Positions 15,530 through 23,147 of a stretch of 30,708 nt of DNA are shown one piece after another. The translations under genes and the position numbers were made by a program. Positions within the stretch are counted from its first letter, which is position 1. The number at the start of each line of letters is the position of its first letter. This DNA is from an uncultured Lachnospiraceae bacterium (GTDB lineage: Bacteria; Bacillota; Clostridia; Lachnospirales; Lachnospiraceae). The DNA is taken from positions 1-30,708 of the forward strand of contig CAJTVK010000042.1 in assembly GCA_910579645.1 (NCBI GenBank), in the 5' to 3' direction. The notes below the pieces were generated by a model. The model was not told the DNA's origin and made no database searches. It saw only the letters and a program-made list of their open reading frames with translations.

Positions 15530-16911
15530 AATGGGGAAGGAAGAGGAAAGGAATTGCCGTCATGGTGCTTTTTGCAGCCTTATACATAATGGGATGCGGA
15601 AGGACAGGGCTGCCGGAGAAAGTATTGACGGAGGAACTGAAGGAAGGGGAAAGCTGGACGGACTGTTTGCTGGAAGCCGTGGAGAGAGAGCCGTATGCCT
15701 ATGCTTTGATACAGGTGTCTGCCGATTCGGCGGATTTTTCCTGGGGGCTCTGTGAGGATGCGGCGGCTCTTGCCGCGGAATTTTCCGGAAAGAAAGAGGA
15801 CGGAATCCGGACGGAGGGGAACGGTGAGCCATGGTATTTTGTCAAGGTAAGGTTGGAGGACGGTGTATACGGAACGGATATTTTTGATTATTTTCAGCAG
15901 AATCTGCAGGAAGAAGGATATGAATATGAGGTCTTGACTATGGACGAAGGGAATGCCTATGTCATCCGTCAGGTGTGGAGCCGACTGCTGGAAGAGGAGT
16001 CAAGGCGGTGCATGCGGCGGAGCGGGGTCGTCCGGGACGGGTATCTGTATATTTTATCCTGTGAGGGGACGAGAGATGAGAACAGGGAGAGTGTCAATGT
16101 ACGGATCAGAGGTTTTATGAAAGGGTTTATGACCCGGGAAGATTCCGGCGGCTGGCGGATGGACGAGGATAAGCTGTACTGGGCGGATCATACGGAAAGG
16201 ATAAGCAGCCTGGAGGATCCCAAGCGAGAGTTTACGGAGATAAGGGCAGTGGATATTAATTGGCCGGATAAGCTTATGGGATATTATGGGATGCTGCAGG
16301 AGGCAAAGTATTGGGTGAAGCCGGCGCCGGATATGCCGGAACTGGCAATCCGGTTCCGGCTTGCCCAAAATGCGGAAGCGGGGCAGGAGACTTTTCTGCT
16401 GAACGGCTTCAGTATGGAGGAAGGGTATCGGATGGAGATACGGGACGGAGAGGACGGCAGGCTGCTGCAGGAGGAAAATATAGAACTTTGCATGTATCGG
16501 ACCGATACGGTAAGCTTTGAGGATTTGGACGGAGACGGATATTTGGATATGAGGATTGTTTATCCGAGTTATCAGTCCGGGGCGGATGAGACAGAGATTG
16601 CTTATGAAAGATATTTTCTTTGGAATGCGGAAAGCCGGCAGATGGTATCCGTGGAGGAAGAGGAACTGAAAGTGAGGAAGGAGGAGGCCGGTGCGGAACC
16701 GGGAAGCGGCACCGGGGAGGAGGGAAGCCAAGCGTCCGGGACAGAGGCGAAATCCGTGGGCTATATCGTGGAGAAAGGGGATTGCTTATGGTCAGTGGCG
16801 GAGTTGTATTACGGAGACGGGCGGCGGTGGACGGATATTTATGAGCGTAACAGGGAGAGGATAGGGGACGATCCTTCCTTGGTTTTGGAAGGGGCGGAAC
16901 TGGATTTCTGA
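15526..16911 (+). CDS. LysM-containing lipoprotein, otherwise unrecognised
   Basis: 461 aa. Signal peptide of a lipoprotein (MKWGRKRKG, hydrophobic core, IMGC with Cys24). The large middle (about 30-380) is acidic and matches no family I know; DLDGDGYLDMRIVY (about 331-344) looks like a calcium-binding FG-GAP/EF-hand type loop. A Gly/Glu/Ser-rich linker (about 383-407) leads to a C-terminal LysM motif: GYIVEKGDCLWSVAELYYGDGRRW...IYERNRE (about 411-445), which binds peptidoglycan. So the protein probably bridges membrane and wall. Start overlaps the CPBP stop by four bases, indicating tight coupling. Confidence 0.82.
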   Translation: MKWGRKRKGIAVMVLFAALYIMGCGRTGLPEKVLTEELKEGESWTDCLLEAVEREPYAYALIQVSADSADFSWGLCEDAAALAAEFSGKKEDGIRTEGNGEPWYFVKVRLEDGVYGTDIFDYFQQNLQEEGYEYEVLTMDEGNAYVIRQVWSRLLEEESRRCMRRSGVVRDGYLYILSCEGTRDENRESVNVRIRGFMKGFMTREDSGGWRMDEDKLYWADHTERISSLEDPKREFTEIRAVDINWPDKLMGYYGMLQEAKYWVKPAPDMPELAIRFRLAQNAEAGQETFLLNGFSMEEGYRMEIRDGEDGRLLQEENIELCMYRTDTVSFEDLDGDGYLDMRIVYPSYQSGADETEIAYERYFLWNAESRQMVSVEEEELKVRKEEAGAEPGSGTGEEGSQASGTEAKSVGYIVEKGDCLWSVAELYYGDGRRWTDIYERNRERIGDDPSLVLEGAELDF

Positions 16912-17006
16912 CCGGAGGGGCATCGGAGATGCCGGCAGCGGAAGAGGGGGAGGGAGTTTGAGGAAATTTTCTGCAAATCAGAGGGGAAGAAAGGAAGGCA
17001 GAGAAG

Positions 17007-17915
17007 ATGAAGATATTGGTCATCGGCGGGAGTTATTTTTACGGCAGGGTTTTCGTGATGCTGGCGGCGAAGGAGCATGAGGTGACGGTGGTGAACAGAG
17101 GAACCTATCCGATGGACGGATTTGGCGCGAAGCAAATTACCGGGGACAGAAGAGACGGAGCCGTATGGGAAGGATGCAGAGAGGACTATGATGTGATTGT
17201 GGATTTCTGCGGTTACGAAAAGGGGGATATTGCAAAAGTTTTGGGGCATTTTGCGGGGGATGTCAGACAGTATATTTTTATCAGCACGGTGGATGTCTAT
17301 GAACGCGGGACGAAGGGCAGGAAAGCGGAAAATGCGCCGTTGGAAAGGAGGGCATTTGCCGGCGAGGCAGGGAACTATATTGCGGGAAAGGTGGCTTTGG
17401 AGCAGGAACTGGCGGAAGAATGCGGGAAAAGGGGGATTCCAAATACTGTTCTAAGGCCTGCCGTTTTATACGGCCCTTTTAATTATGCGCCCAGGGAATC
17501 CGAATATATCAGGATAGCGGTGCAGAATCATGTCCTGCCGCGCATAACGGATGCCGCAGGGCAGTTTCAGTTTGTCTATGTAAAGGATGCGGCGGAGGCC
17601 ATTATGAAATGCCTGCTGAATCCCAATGCCTATGGGCAGGCCTATAATCTGTGCCAGAGCCGGATTATGACTTATGATATCTTTTTGGACGGGCTGAAAA
17701 GCGCGGCGGACGAGGAATTGCAGGAAATTCCCGTATCCTGCCGTGAGGCTGTGCAGCAGGGCATTCCTCTTCCGTTTCCCGTAACGGAAGAAGAGACGGA
17801 ACTTTGCTCCAATGAGAAAAGCATAAGGGAATTGGGGATGATTTATACGGCATTTGAGGAGGGGATGGCAAAGACGTACCGGGCGTTTAAAGGGGTGTAT
17901 GCAGGCATAAAATAG
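17007..17915 (+). CDS. NAD-dependent epimerase/dehydratase-like (extended SDR)
   Basis: 302 aa. N-terminal Rossmann fold with ILVIGGSYFYGR (3-14), the GGxxFxGR variant of the SDR nucleotide motif, followed by VVNRG. An ISTVDVYE segment and YIAGK (catalytic YxxxK, about 128-132) complete the SDR active site, then RPAVLYGP as in sugar-nucleotide epimerases. It belongs to the atypical extended SDRs that include isoflavone-reductase-like and CSP41-like proteins. Substrate unknown. GGCAGAGAAG precedes ATG 17007. The 95-base gap from the LysM gene contains a GGCATC/GATGCC hairpin (16919-16933). Confidence 0.85.
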   Translation: MKILVIGGSYFYGRVFVMLAAKEHEVTVVNRGTYPMDGFGAKQITGDRRDGAVWEGCREDYDVIVDFCGYEKGDIAKVLGHFAGDVRQYIFISTVDVYERGTKGRKAENAPLERRAFAGEAGNYIAGKVALEQELAEECGKRGIPNTVLRPAVLYGPFNYAPRESEYIRIAVQNHVLPRITDAAGQFQFVYVKDAAEAIMKCLLNPNAYGQAYNLCQSRIMTYDIFLDGLKSAADEELQEIPVSCREAVQQGIPLPFPVTEEETELCSNEKSIRELGMIYTAFEEGMAKTYRAFKGVYAGIK

Positions 17916-18203
17916 AAAATTAATTTCTGTTTGGATGAAGCATTAGGGCTGCCGCGAGGCTGTTGGCTTTGGAATCCGGTTCGGGGTAAAACCGCTTTTC
18001 AAAGATACGGCCCGAAATGAAAAAAATCAGAAAGTAGTTTATAATCAGGCAAAAGATGCCGATATATAAAATAATATATAAGGGGAAAATTTTACATCGA
18101 CACAGAAAACAGGGAACGGCTTGGAAGAGGATTGTCCAGCCGGAAAGGCCATTGGAGGGAAAAGGAATTCCTTTCATAATATGATTTCAAGGAGGAGAGG
18201 AAT
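17916..18203. other. Intergenic leader of the coiled-coil gene cluster
   Basis: No gene is seen. It is AT-rich from about 18015 to 18100, with TATAAT at 18039 lacking a good -35, and ends in a strong AAGGAGGAG site just before ATG 18204. A promoter for the following cluster is likely here but cannot be placed with confidence. Confidence 0.35.
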
Positions 18204-19157
18204 ATGGGAACGGTAACAATTAACTTGGCAGGGCTTGTGGGGAACACGGGCAGCGGCCTCGTAACGGCGGGTACAGGCAAAGAGAAGGACGGGCAGGTAA
18301 AGAACGGTTCCATATTTGCCGGGAACATCAACAATATATCCAATGACCGTATCGAGCAGAAGCGGGAAAGCGCACGGAAGCAGGCGACAAAAGCAATTAT
18401 GGATCAGTTCCATACGGACAGTAAGGTTACGGATAAGATAAAGGAACTGCGCGGCAGGAATGAGGAAATAAATCAGGAGATTGCCGAACTGCGGGAACAG
18501 AGAAAAGTCTTTGAGGAAGATCAGGAAGCCCTAAAGGGAAAATATGGGATTACTTCTGACAGCGAGGAGCAGAAGGAGTTGGATCTGATCCGTAAGGCGA
18601 AGAGCGCGTTTAAAGACGGAAGACTGGGCGATCTGACAAAGGAAGAACTGGAGCAGGTGGCCGGCATTGATCCGTCGCAGCTGACGGAGTATCAGAAGCG
18701 TTCCCTTCAGTATGACAGCATTATGTCAGACATGTTTGACACACCCATTGCCGAATTGGAAAGAGAAAGAATGGTCAACGGATCCGTGGCCGGCTCGCTG
18801 AAACAGGGGCTGCTGGAAACAAGCTATAAAGGGATTTCCAAGGCATATAAAGTGGCGGATACCATTATGGAAGCAGCCTCCAAGGAAATCATAGGCATGA
18901 TGTGGGAAGACGCGAAGGAGCATGTGGACGAGGAAATGCAGGAATTGGTGGAAGCTGCAAAGGAAAAGGCGGAGGAGAAGGAAGAAGAGGAAGAGAAACT
19001 GGAGGCAGTGAAGGAAGAACAGAAGGAACTTGCCGAGCAGATACAGGAAAGCACAGCGGATCAGGAGCGTCTGCAGGGAGAGATTGATAAGATACTGAAG
19101 GATGCGGAACTGTTGGAAGAAGATTTGAAAGGGCTTGTAGTGGACGGCGCGGTGTAG
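18204..19157 (+). CDS. Unrecognised charged coiled-coil protein
   Basis: 317 aa, no signal peptide or membrane segment. N-terminus is small-residue rich (TINLAGLVGNTGSG, 5-18), then NGSIFAGNI (34-42). Two long charged helical regions follow: 75-115 (EEINQEIAELREQRK) and a Glu/Lys-rich one at 235-308 with a run of seven Glu at 258-265, both predicted coiled coils. Between them is a helical segment with DPSQLTEYQKRSLQYD and GLLETSYKGISKAYKV. A very good ribosome site (AAGGAGGAGAGG) suggests high expression. I recognise no family; similar short-motif (SIFAG) cytoplasmic proteins may exist in related Lachnospiraceae. It heads a cluster of three hypothetical genes. Confidence 0.8.
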   Translation: MGTVTINLAGLVGNTGSGLVTAGTGKEKDGQVKNGSIFAGNINNISNDRIEQKRESARKQATKAIMDQFHTDSKVTDKIKELRGRNEEINQEIAELREQRKVFEEDQEALKGKYGITSDSEEQKELDLIRKAKSAFKDGRLGDLTKEELEQVAGIDPSQLTEYQKRSLQYDSIMSDMFDTPIAELERERMVNGSVAGSLKQGLLETSYKGISKAYKVADTIMEAASKEIIGMMWEDAKEHVDEEMQELVEAAKEKAEEKEEEEEKLEAVKEEQKELAEQIQESTADQERLQGEIDKILKDAELLEEDLKGLVVDGAV

Positions 19158-19188
19158 CCCTCCGTCAGGCAGAAGAGAGAAAGAAGCT

Positions 19189-19704
19189 ATGGAAAGCGTT
19201 GATAGATCGAATGGAATTCGAAAGTATCAGCGCTTTTATGCCCTATGCCGCAGCGGATATGCCGGCCGGAAAGGATGGGTGGACGTTATGTATATCGGAT
19301 ATTACGGAATGGATATGCCTTATGGCAGAGAGAATACCATGCAGGGTCAGCCAAAGGCTGATGCCGCGGCACGGCAGGAGGCGGCACAGAAGGGGCAGGA
19401 GCCGGAAGACGATTGGGATAAAAAGCTAAAAAAATGGGATGAGGAGATGCGCAGGATTCGGGAGGAAAACAAGAGAGAGCAGAAACGGCTGGAAGAAGAG
19501 CGGCTGCGCAAGAAACGAATCCGTAAAAAGCTGCAGGAAAAGCTTGTCCTAAAGCAGCATCTGGCAAGGCAGGATGAAATCCGCCAGCTGAATGAGAAAA
19601 TATCCATTGAGCGGGCGGTAGGAGAGGATGTCTATATCGAGAAGCCCCCGCTCAGCAAGAGCCTGAGTGCAGCGGAGATAGCGGCGATTTGCTCGAAATG
19701 CTAG
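19189..19704 (+). CDS. Unrecognised Arg/Lys/Glu-rich helical protein
   Basis: 171 aa from ATG 19189; an alternative is ATG 19288 (138 aa, MYIGYYGMD...), preceded by GGGTGG. Residues 75-145 form a very charged helix (KKLKKWDEEMRRIREENKRE..., then RKKRIRKKLQEK), a likely coiled coil. The C-terminal tail SKSLSAAEIAAICSKC ends in two Cys. The N-terminal 33 codons use rare codons, while the +1 frame over 19211-19290 reads a more natural peptide (MEFESISAFMPYAA), so an N-terminal frameshift is possible. No known family. It follows the previous gene by 31 bases, so the same transcript is likely. Confidence 0.6.
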   Translation: MESVDRSNGIRKYQRFYALCRSGYAGRKGWVDVMYIGYYGMDMPYGRENTMQGQPKADAAARQEAAQKGQEPEDDWDKKLKKWDEEMRRIREENKREQKRLEEERLRKKRIRKKLQEKLVLKQHLARQDEIRQLNEKISIERAVGEDVYIEKPPLSKSLSAAEIAAICSKC

Positions 19705-19743
19705 TGCTTCCTCCGGACAGAAATTACACTTCTGCTTTGCATG

Positions 19744-19828
19744 GTTCGTGCCAGTGCAAGGCGGAAGAGGGAGGCGATGCGGTGGCATCGTTTACCGATG
19801 CCAATGCGGCACTGGCACAAACAGCATG
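19744..19828. repeat. Palindromic dispersed repeat, copy 2 (core)
   Basis: 19757-19828 matches 6513-6584 in 69 of 72 positions. GTTCGTGCCAGTGC (19744-19757) pairs with GCACTGGCACAAAC (19809-19822), with an inner GATGC-type hairpin. It lacks the outer arms of copy 1. It lies between two hypothetical genes; an open frame (19689-19961, 90 codons) happens to cross it, but this has no good start and is not called. Confidence 0.75.
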
Positions 19829-19900
19829 GATGCAATTCGCCTGGCGGAGCAGGCAGCAGTTTAATGGAATGACATGGGAAGAAAGGCGGGGAGGAAAATT

Positions 19901-20479
19901 ATGGCAGGGAATATCGGATGGGACGGCGGCATGGAGCAGCATTTCCGGGGAGAAGAAGTGAAGAGAAACATGACGGAGCCAAAGCCTGTCAATGAGCAGA
20001 TGCTGGAATGGTATTACAGTATGCGGGAGGAAGGAAAGACAGGGGAGACGAAGGAAGAGTATGCATCCAGGGTATATGCGAAAGTACAGGCAGGGAAGAA
20101 ACTGACCGTAGAGGAACTGCGATTCTTGGAAAGGACGAACCCGGTGCTGTACCGGAAAGCACTGCGGGCTCAGAATATGCGCAAGATGCTGGAAAGCAAA
20201 CTGAAAAATTGTAAGTCCAAACAGGAGGCGCAGGAAATTTATTCCGCGGCAGTCTCGGGAATCAGCAAAAAGGACCCGGACAGGGAGATGCTGCTGGCGG
20301 CCCTGCAGGATGTATTCAAAGAATTTACGAAGAGCAATGCCTATAAAAGATTGCCTGAAAAAGAAGAGGATGCAAAGGGAAAAAACCGGGCAGGAGCGGA
20401 TTTTGAGGTGGATGAAAACGGATATCAGTTGATTTTTGTGCAGGAAAACGGAATAAAAGCCTTTGTGGCAAAAGGGTGA
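19901..20479 (+). CDS. Unrecognised helical protein, third of the cluster
   Basis: 192 aa from ATG 19901, chosen for GGGGAGG seven bases upstream; other starts are ATG 19874 and ATG 19970 (MTEPKP). The body is helical: MLEWYYSMREEGKTGETKEEYASRVYAKVQ, then LTVEELRFLERTNPVLYRKAL, then RKMLESKLKNCKSKQEAQEIY. The C-terminus has a short beta-like stretch (GYQLIFVQENGIKAFVAKG). No signal or membrane segment. I recognise no family. It is 196 bases from its upstream neighbour because of the inserted repeat, and may share its transcript. Probably works with the two charged proteins before it, by position only. Confidence 0.75.
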   Translation: MAGNIGWDGGMEQHFRGEEVKRNMTEPKPVNEQMLEWYYSMREEGKTGETKEEYASRVYAKVQAGKKLTVEELRFLERTNPVLYRKALRAQNMRKMLESKLKNCKSKQEAQEIYSAAVSGISKKDPDREMLLAALQDVFKEFTKSNAYKRLPEKEEDAKGKNRAGADFEVDENGYQLIFVQENGIKAFVAKG

Positions 20480-20522
20480 AAAGGATTCCCATGTCTAACC
20501 GCAACAAAGTGAGGTGAAAAAT

Positions 20523-20549
20523 ATGAAAATCCATGGACAAAATGCATAA
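20523..20549 (+). other. Eight-codon mini-ORF overlapping a promoter
   Basis: ATG AAA ATC CAT GGA CAA AAT GCA TAA preceded by GAGGTG at a good distance. It overlaps the promoter of the GGDEF pair, so it would lie on the upstream transcript. It could be a relic start of a lost gene or chance. Confidence 0.2.
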
Positions 20550-20562
20550 AAAAAGGTATACT
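20534..20562 (+). promoter_or_regulatory. Sigma-A promoter of the pseudo-GGDEF pair
   Basis: TGGACA (20534-20539), 17-base spacer with an A-run, TATACT (20557-20562). This is close to consensus and 48 bases before the first start. Confidence 0.75.
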
Positions 20563-20609
20563 ATAAAAATGAGGAAATAGAATACCTTTGATTGCGAGAG
20601 GAACGGGCT

Positions 20610-21542
20610 ATGGATTATAATATAGTTTCTTATGAAAAGAGGATTAAAGAGAACATAAAGAACTATGCGATCAGAAATTTGTATGAGATGAATCTGCTGA
20701 CAGAATATCTGGAGGCACTGGCAGAAGAGTATGGCATGGAATTGCTCCTTACCGACCGTCATGGGGAAAAGGCGGTGGCAGTGGGCAATTTTGAAGGCTT
20801 TGAACCGGATGTCGTGAAAGAACCGGGGGAGAAGCTGCGCATTGCCGACCGGACGGTAGGGCATTTATATGTGCGGTATGAAGGGATACCGGAGGAACGG
20901 ATGAAAGCGGCACAGAAGGCGCTTCGCTTGGCAATGGGCATTTTGGCATCGCTGGGGACGGAAGCTTATATGCACAGGGAATCCGTATCCTATATTGACG
21001 AACTTGAGAACAGATTAGAAAACGGGCATCATCAGAAACAGTACAGTGAAAAAGAGGATATTCTGACGGGCGTATACAATAAGAACTATTTGGAGAGCCG
21101 GCTGGAGACTTTGGATCGTTCCGAGGTGGTTCCGGTGGCGGTGATTAATGTGAATATCAATGACTGGAAGTTTGTGTATGATAATTTTGGTGTGGAAAAA
21201 AGTGACAGTCTGATTCAGATTGTGGCTTCCATCGTTAAGAAGGAGGCAAAAGGAGAGTACATAATCGGAAGAATCGACGGCGACGTGTTTGCGGTTTTGA
21301 TTCCTATGGCAGAAGACGGGGAAGCGGAAGATTATTGCAGACGTGTTCAGAATGCATGTCTGGCATATGAAGACGCGGTGCTGGCTCCTTCCGTGGCAGT
21401 CGGGATTGTATATAAGACAAACGTGGAAGAACATCTGCTTGATAAGATATCCGATGCGGAGTATGAAATGTTTGATAATAAGCTGGAGATTAAGAATTCC
21501 CCTGGATATCAGGAACGGCTGAAAAAGGGTTTAAATATATAG
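20610..21542 (+). CDS. Degenerate GGDEF-domain protein 1
   Basis: 310 aa from ATG 20610 (AGAGGAAC upstream). Residues 1-145 form a helical/alpha-beta N-terminal region that may be a sensor of unknown type. Residues 148-300 are a GGDEF fold: ILTGVYNKNYLESRL (canonical D-x-LTGL-N), then VNINDWKFVYDNFG in place of DIDxFKxINDxxGH, and RIDGDVFAVLIP in place of RxGGDEFAVLLP. So the signature loop is DGDVF (223-227), the first metal-binding Asp is Asn and the Gly-His is lost. Diguanylate cyclase activity is therefore unlikely; nucleotide binding or a scaffold role is possible. The next gene, 13 bases away, is a shorter relative. Confidence 0.82.
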   Translation: MDYNIVSYEKRIKENIKNYAIRNLYEMNLLTEYLEALAEEYGMELLLTDRHGEKAVAVGNFEGFEPDVVKEPGEKLRIADRTVGHLYVRYEGIPEERMKAAQKALRLAMGILASLGTEAYMHRESVSYIDELENRLENGHHQKQYSEKEDILTGVYNKNYLESRLETLDRSEVVPVAVINVNINDWKFVYDNFGVEKSDSLIQIVASIVKKEAKGEYIIGRIDGDVFAVLIPMAEDGEAEDYCRRVQNACLAYEDAVLAPSVAVGIVYKTNVEEHLLDKISDAEYEMFDNKLEIKNSPGYQERLKKGLNI

Positions 21543-21555
21543 GGAGGGTAAACAG

Positions 21556-22290
21556 ATGAAATTTGAGAATACCAAAACAGTGGACGATGCCGTTTATTAT
21601 GGAAATGTGGAAGAGCCGGTGGTGAGGTTTCTGGAAAGCCATTTGAAATGTTTGGAAGAAGACTATCATGTAGAGTTTTTTTTAGAGGAGAAAGAGGATA
21701 AGGGCTCCATGCGCCGGCTGGGAATTGACTTTGGGGATATGGATCAAGATGCAAAACAGGAAGCTTATGTAGTCATGCAGTCACTGGTGCCGGCTTTGCT
21801 TACTTATGGAAGGCAGCAGTATATTGAAATGCAGCTGCTGGCTAAGAAAAAACTGACCATGAGGGATGACCCGCTTACCGGGCTGTTCACGGCGGATTAC
21901 CTTATGGACCGTGCTTATGTGCTGAACCGTGCCGAAATATTCCCTACAACAATCATTGCAGTGAAATTAAAGTTCTGGAAGGATACGGTAAAGAATCTGG
22001 GCAAGGAAAGCGGAGACATTCTTGTGCAGCTGACCGCTTCTATTTTAGGGAAGACGGCAGAAAAGGATTATCTGATTGGAAGGATGACGGACGATGTGTT
22101 TGCCATATTGATTCCCCTTGTGAAGCGTGGGGAGACGGAGTCCTATCTGAAGCGTGTGGACGAAGAATGCCGTCTGTATAAGGATTCTGCCATTTCTCCG
22201 GCATTGGCGATGGGAATTACCGCCACGTCAAATAAGAATGAGAATGTGCAGGAGAAGATAAAGGAAGCGATGGCACAGCTTCCACAGTAG
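21556..22290 (+). CDS. Degenerate GGDEF-domain protein 2
   Basis: 244 aa. N-terminal 95 residues are short and resemble the last part of the first protein's N-terminal region; residues 103-240 are the GGDEF fold, with DPLTGLFTADYL (105-116) intact but VKLKFWKDTVKNLG for the metal-binding segment and RMTDDVFAILIP for the active loop (TDDVF at 178-182). Both catalytic Asp/Glu features are lost, so this too is a probable pseudoenzyme. The two proteins share layout and loop pattern (x-D-V-F-A), pointing to an old duplication and perhaps a heterodimer. AGGGAGGG precedes ATG 21556. Confidence 0.82.
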   Translation: MKFENTKTVDDAVYYGNVEEPVVRFLESHLKCLEEDYHVEFFLEEKEDKGSMRRLGIDFGDMDQDAKQEAYVVMQSLVPALLTYGRQQYIEMQLLAKKKLTMRDDPLTGLFTADYLMDRAYVLNRAEIFPTTIIAVKLKFWKDTVKNLGKESGDILVQLTASILGKTAEKDYLIGRMTDDVFAILIPLVKRGETESYLKRVDEECRLYKDSAISPALAMGITATSNKNENVQEKIKEAMAQLPQ

Positions 22291-22332
22291 CAATCCGTGC
22301 CGTTTTTCAAGAAAAGAAAAAGATGAAATAGG

Positions 22333-22360
22333 GTTTGCCGTTGCGGCAAGCTCTTTTTTT
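22333..22360 (+). terminator. Terminator of the GGDEF pair
   Basis: GTTTGCCG, loop TTG, CGGCAAGC, then TCTTTTTTT. A short stable GC hairpin with a T-run, 43 bases after the stop. Confidence 0.8.
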
Positions 22361-22435
22361 GCCTAAAATCCGGCGCAAATTGGGGAAGAATACATTTTCA
22401 GGGCAGGTTTGGGAGAGGTGTGCGCTGCCTATACG

Positions 22436-22550
22436 GAGAAAATTAACTGAAAGATACGGGGAGAATTGACCAAAAGATATGAAGAGAATTGACCGAAAGA
22501 TATGAAGAGAATTGACCGAAAGATATGAGGAGAATTGACCGAAAGATACA
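22436..22550. repeat. 23-bp tandem repeat, about five units
   Basis: The unit GAGAATTGACCGAAAGATAT plus GAA is repeated head to tail; units from 22484 on are nearly identical, and the first is the most divergent. Since 23 is not a multiple of three and stops occur in all frames, it is non-coding. It lies between the terminator and the groES promoter; 22551-22690 after it is AT-rich and empty. Confidence 0.85.
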
Positions 22551-22696
22551 GAATGAATTACAAAAATAATGGGAAAATGAATTTTATAAAATAATTATTA
22601 AAATGTAAAATATATACAAAATTGAGTAAAAAAGAGAATAAGTGAGAAAATAAGAGAAAACAAGAGTTCAGTAGAGATTTATTTGCGTAATTGCAG

Positions 22697-22725
22697 TTGC
22701 AAACATTTTCATATGATTCTAATAT
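22697..22725 (+). promoter_or_regulatory. groESL sigma-A promoter
   Basis: TTGCAA (22697-22702), 17-base spacer, TAATAT (22720-22725). The start of transcription would fall just before the CIRCE operator. Confidence 0.8.
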
Positions 22726-22737
22726 ATGGGTTAGCAG

Positions 22738-22764
22738 TTAGCACTCGATGCAAAAGAGTGCTAA
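22738..22764. promoter_or_regulatory. CIRCE operator (HrcA binding site)
   Basis: TTAGCACTC, nine-base spacer, GAGTGCTAA: a perfect match to the CIRCE consensus. HrcA bound here represses groESL until heat or misfolded protein titrates GroEL. Confidence 0.97.
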
Positions 22765-22811
22765 TAAACTAAAGCAGTATACAATAAAATTGACATAAGG
22801 AGGCTTTTAAA

Positions 22812-23096
22812 ATGAAATTAGTACCTTTAGGCGACAGAGTCGTATTGAAACAGTTAGTTGCAGAAGAGACAACCAAATCGGGCATAGTGCTTCCGGGGCA
22901 GAACAAAGAAAAACCCCAGCAGGCGGAAGTCGTTGCGGTAGGCCCCGGCGGAATGATTGACGGCAAGGAAGTAAAGATGGAAGTAAAAGTCGGCGATAAT
23001 GTAATTTATTCCAAATATTCCGGAACGGATGTAAAAGTGGATGAAGAAGAGTATATTATCGTAAAGCAGAGTGATATTTTGGCAGTGATACAGTAG
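22812..23096 (+). CDS. groES: Co-chaperonin GroES
   Basis: 94 aa, the usual length. Caps the GroEL ring during ATP-driven protein folding in the cytoplasm. Starts KLVPLGDRVVLKQ, has the mobile loop region TTKSGIVLPG (about 20-29), GPGG in the middle and the closing EEEYIIVKQSDILAVIQ-type strand. The start ATG 22812 has AAGGAGGC ten bases upstream. Controlled by the CIRCE site above it; groEL follows 51 bases later. Confidence 0.98.
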   Translation: MKLVPLGDRVVLKQLVAEETTKSGIVLPGQNKEKPQQAEVVAVGPGGMIDGKEVKMEVKVGDNVIYSKYSGTDVKVDEEEYIIVKQSDILAVIQ

Positions 23097-23147
23097 TTGC
23101 AGGAAAATCTTTGAGGACAGGAAAGTAAAAACAGGAGGTTGTTTATC

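Noticed and set aside
22436..22550. CRISPR array
   Set aside because: Units are contiguous 23-mers without unique spacers, and no cas genes are present.
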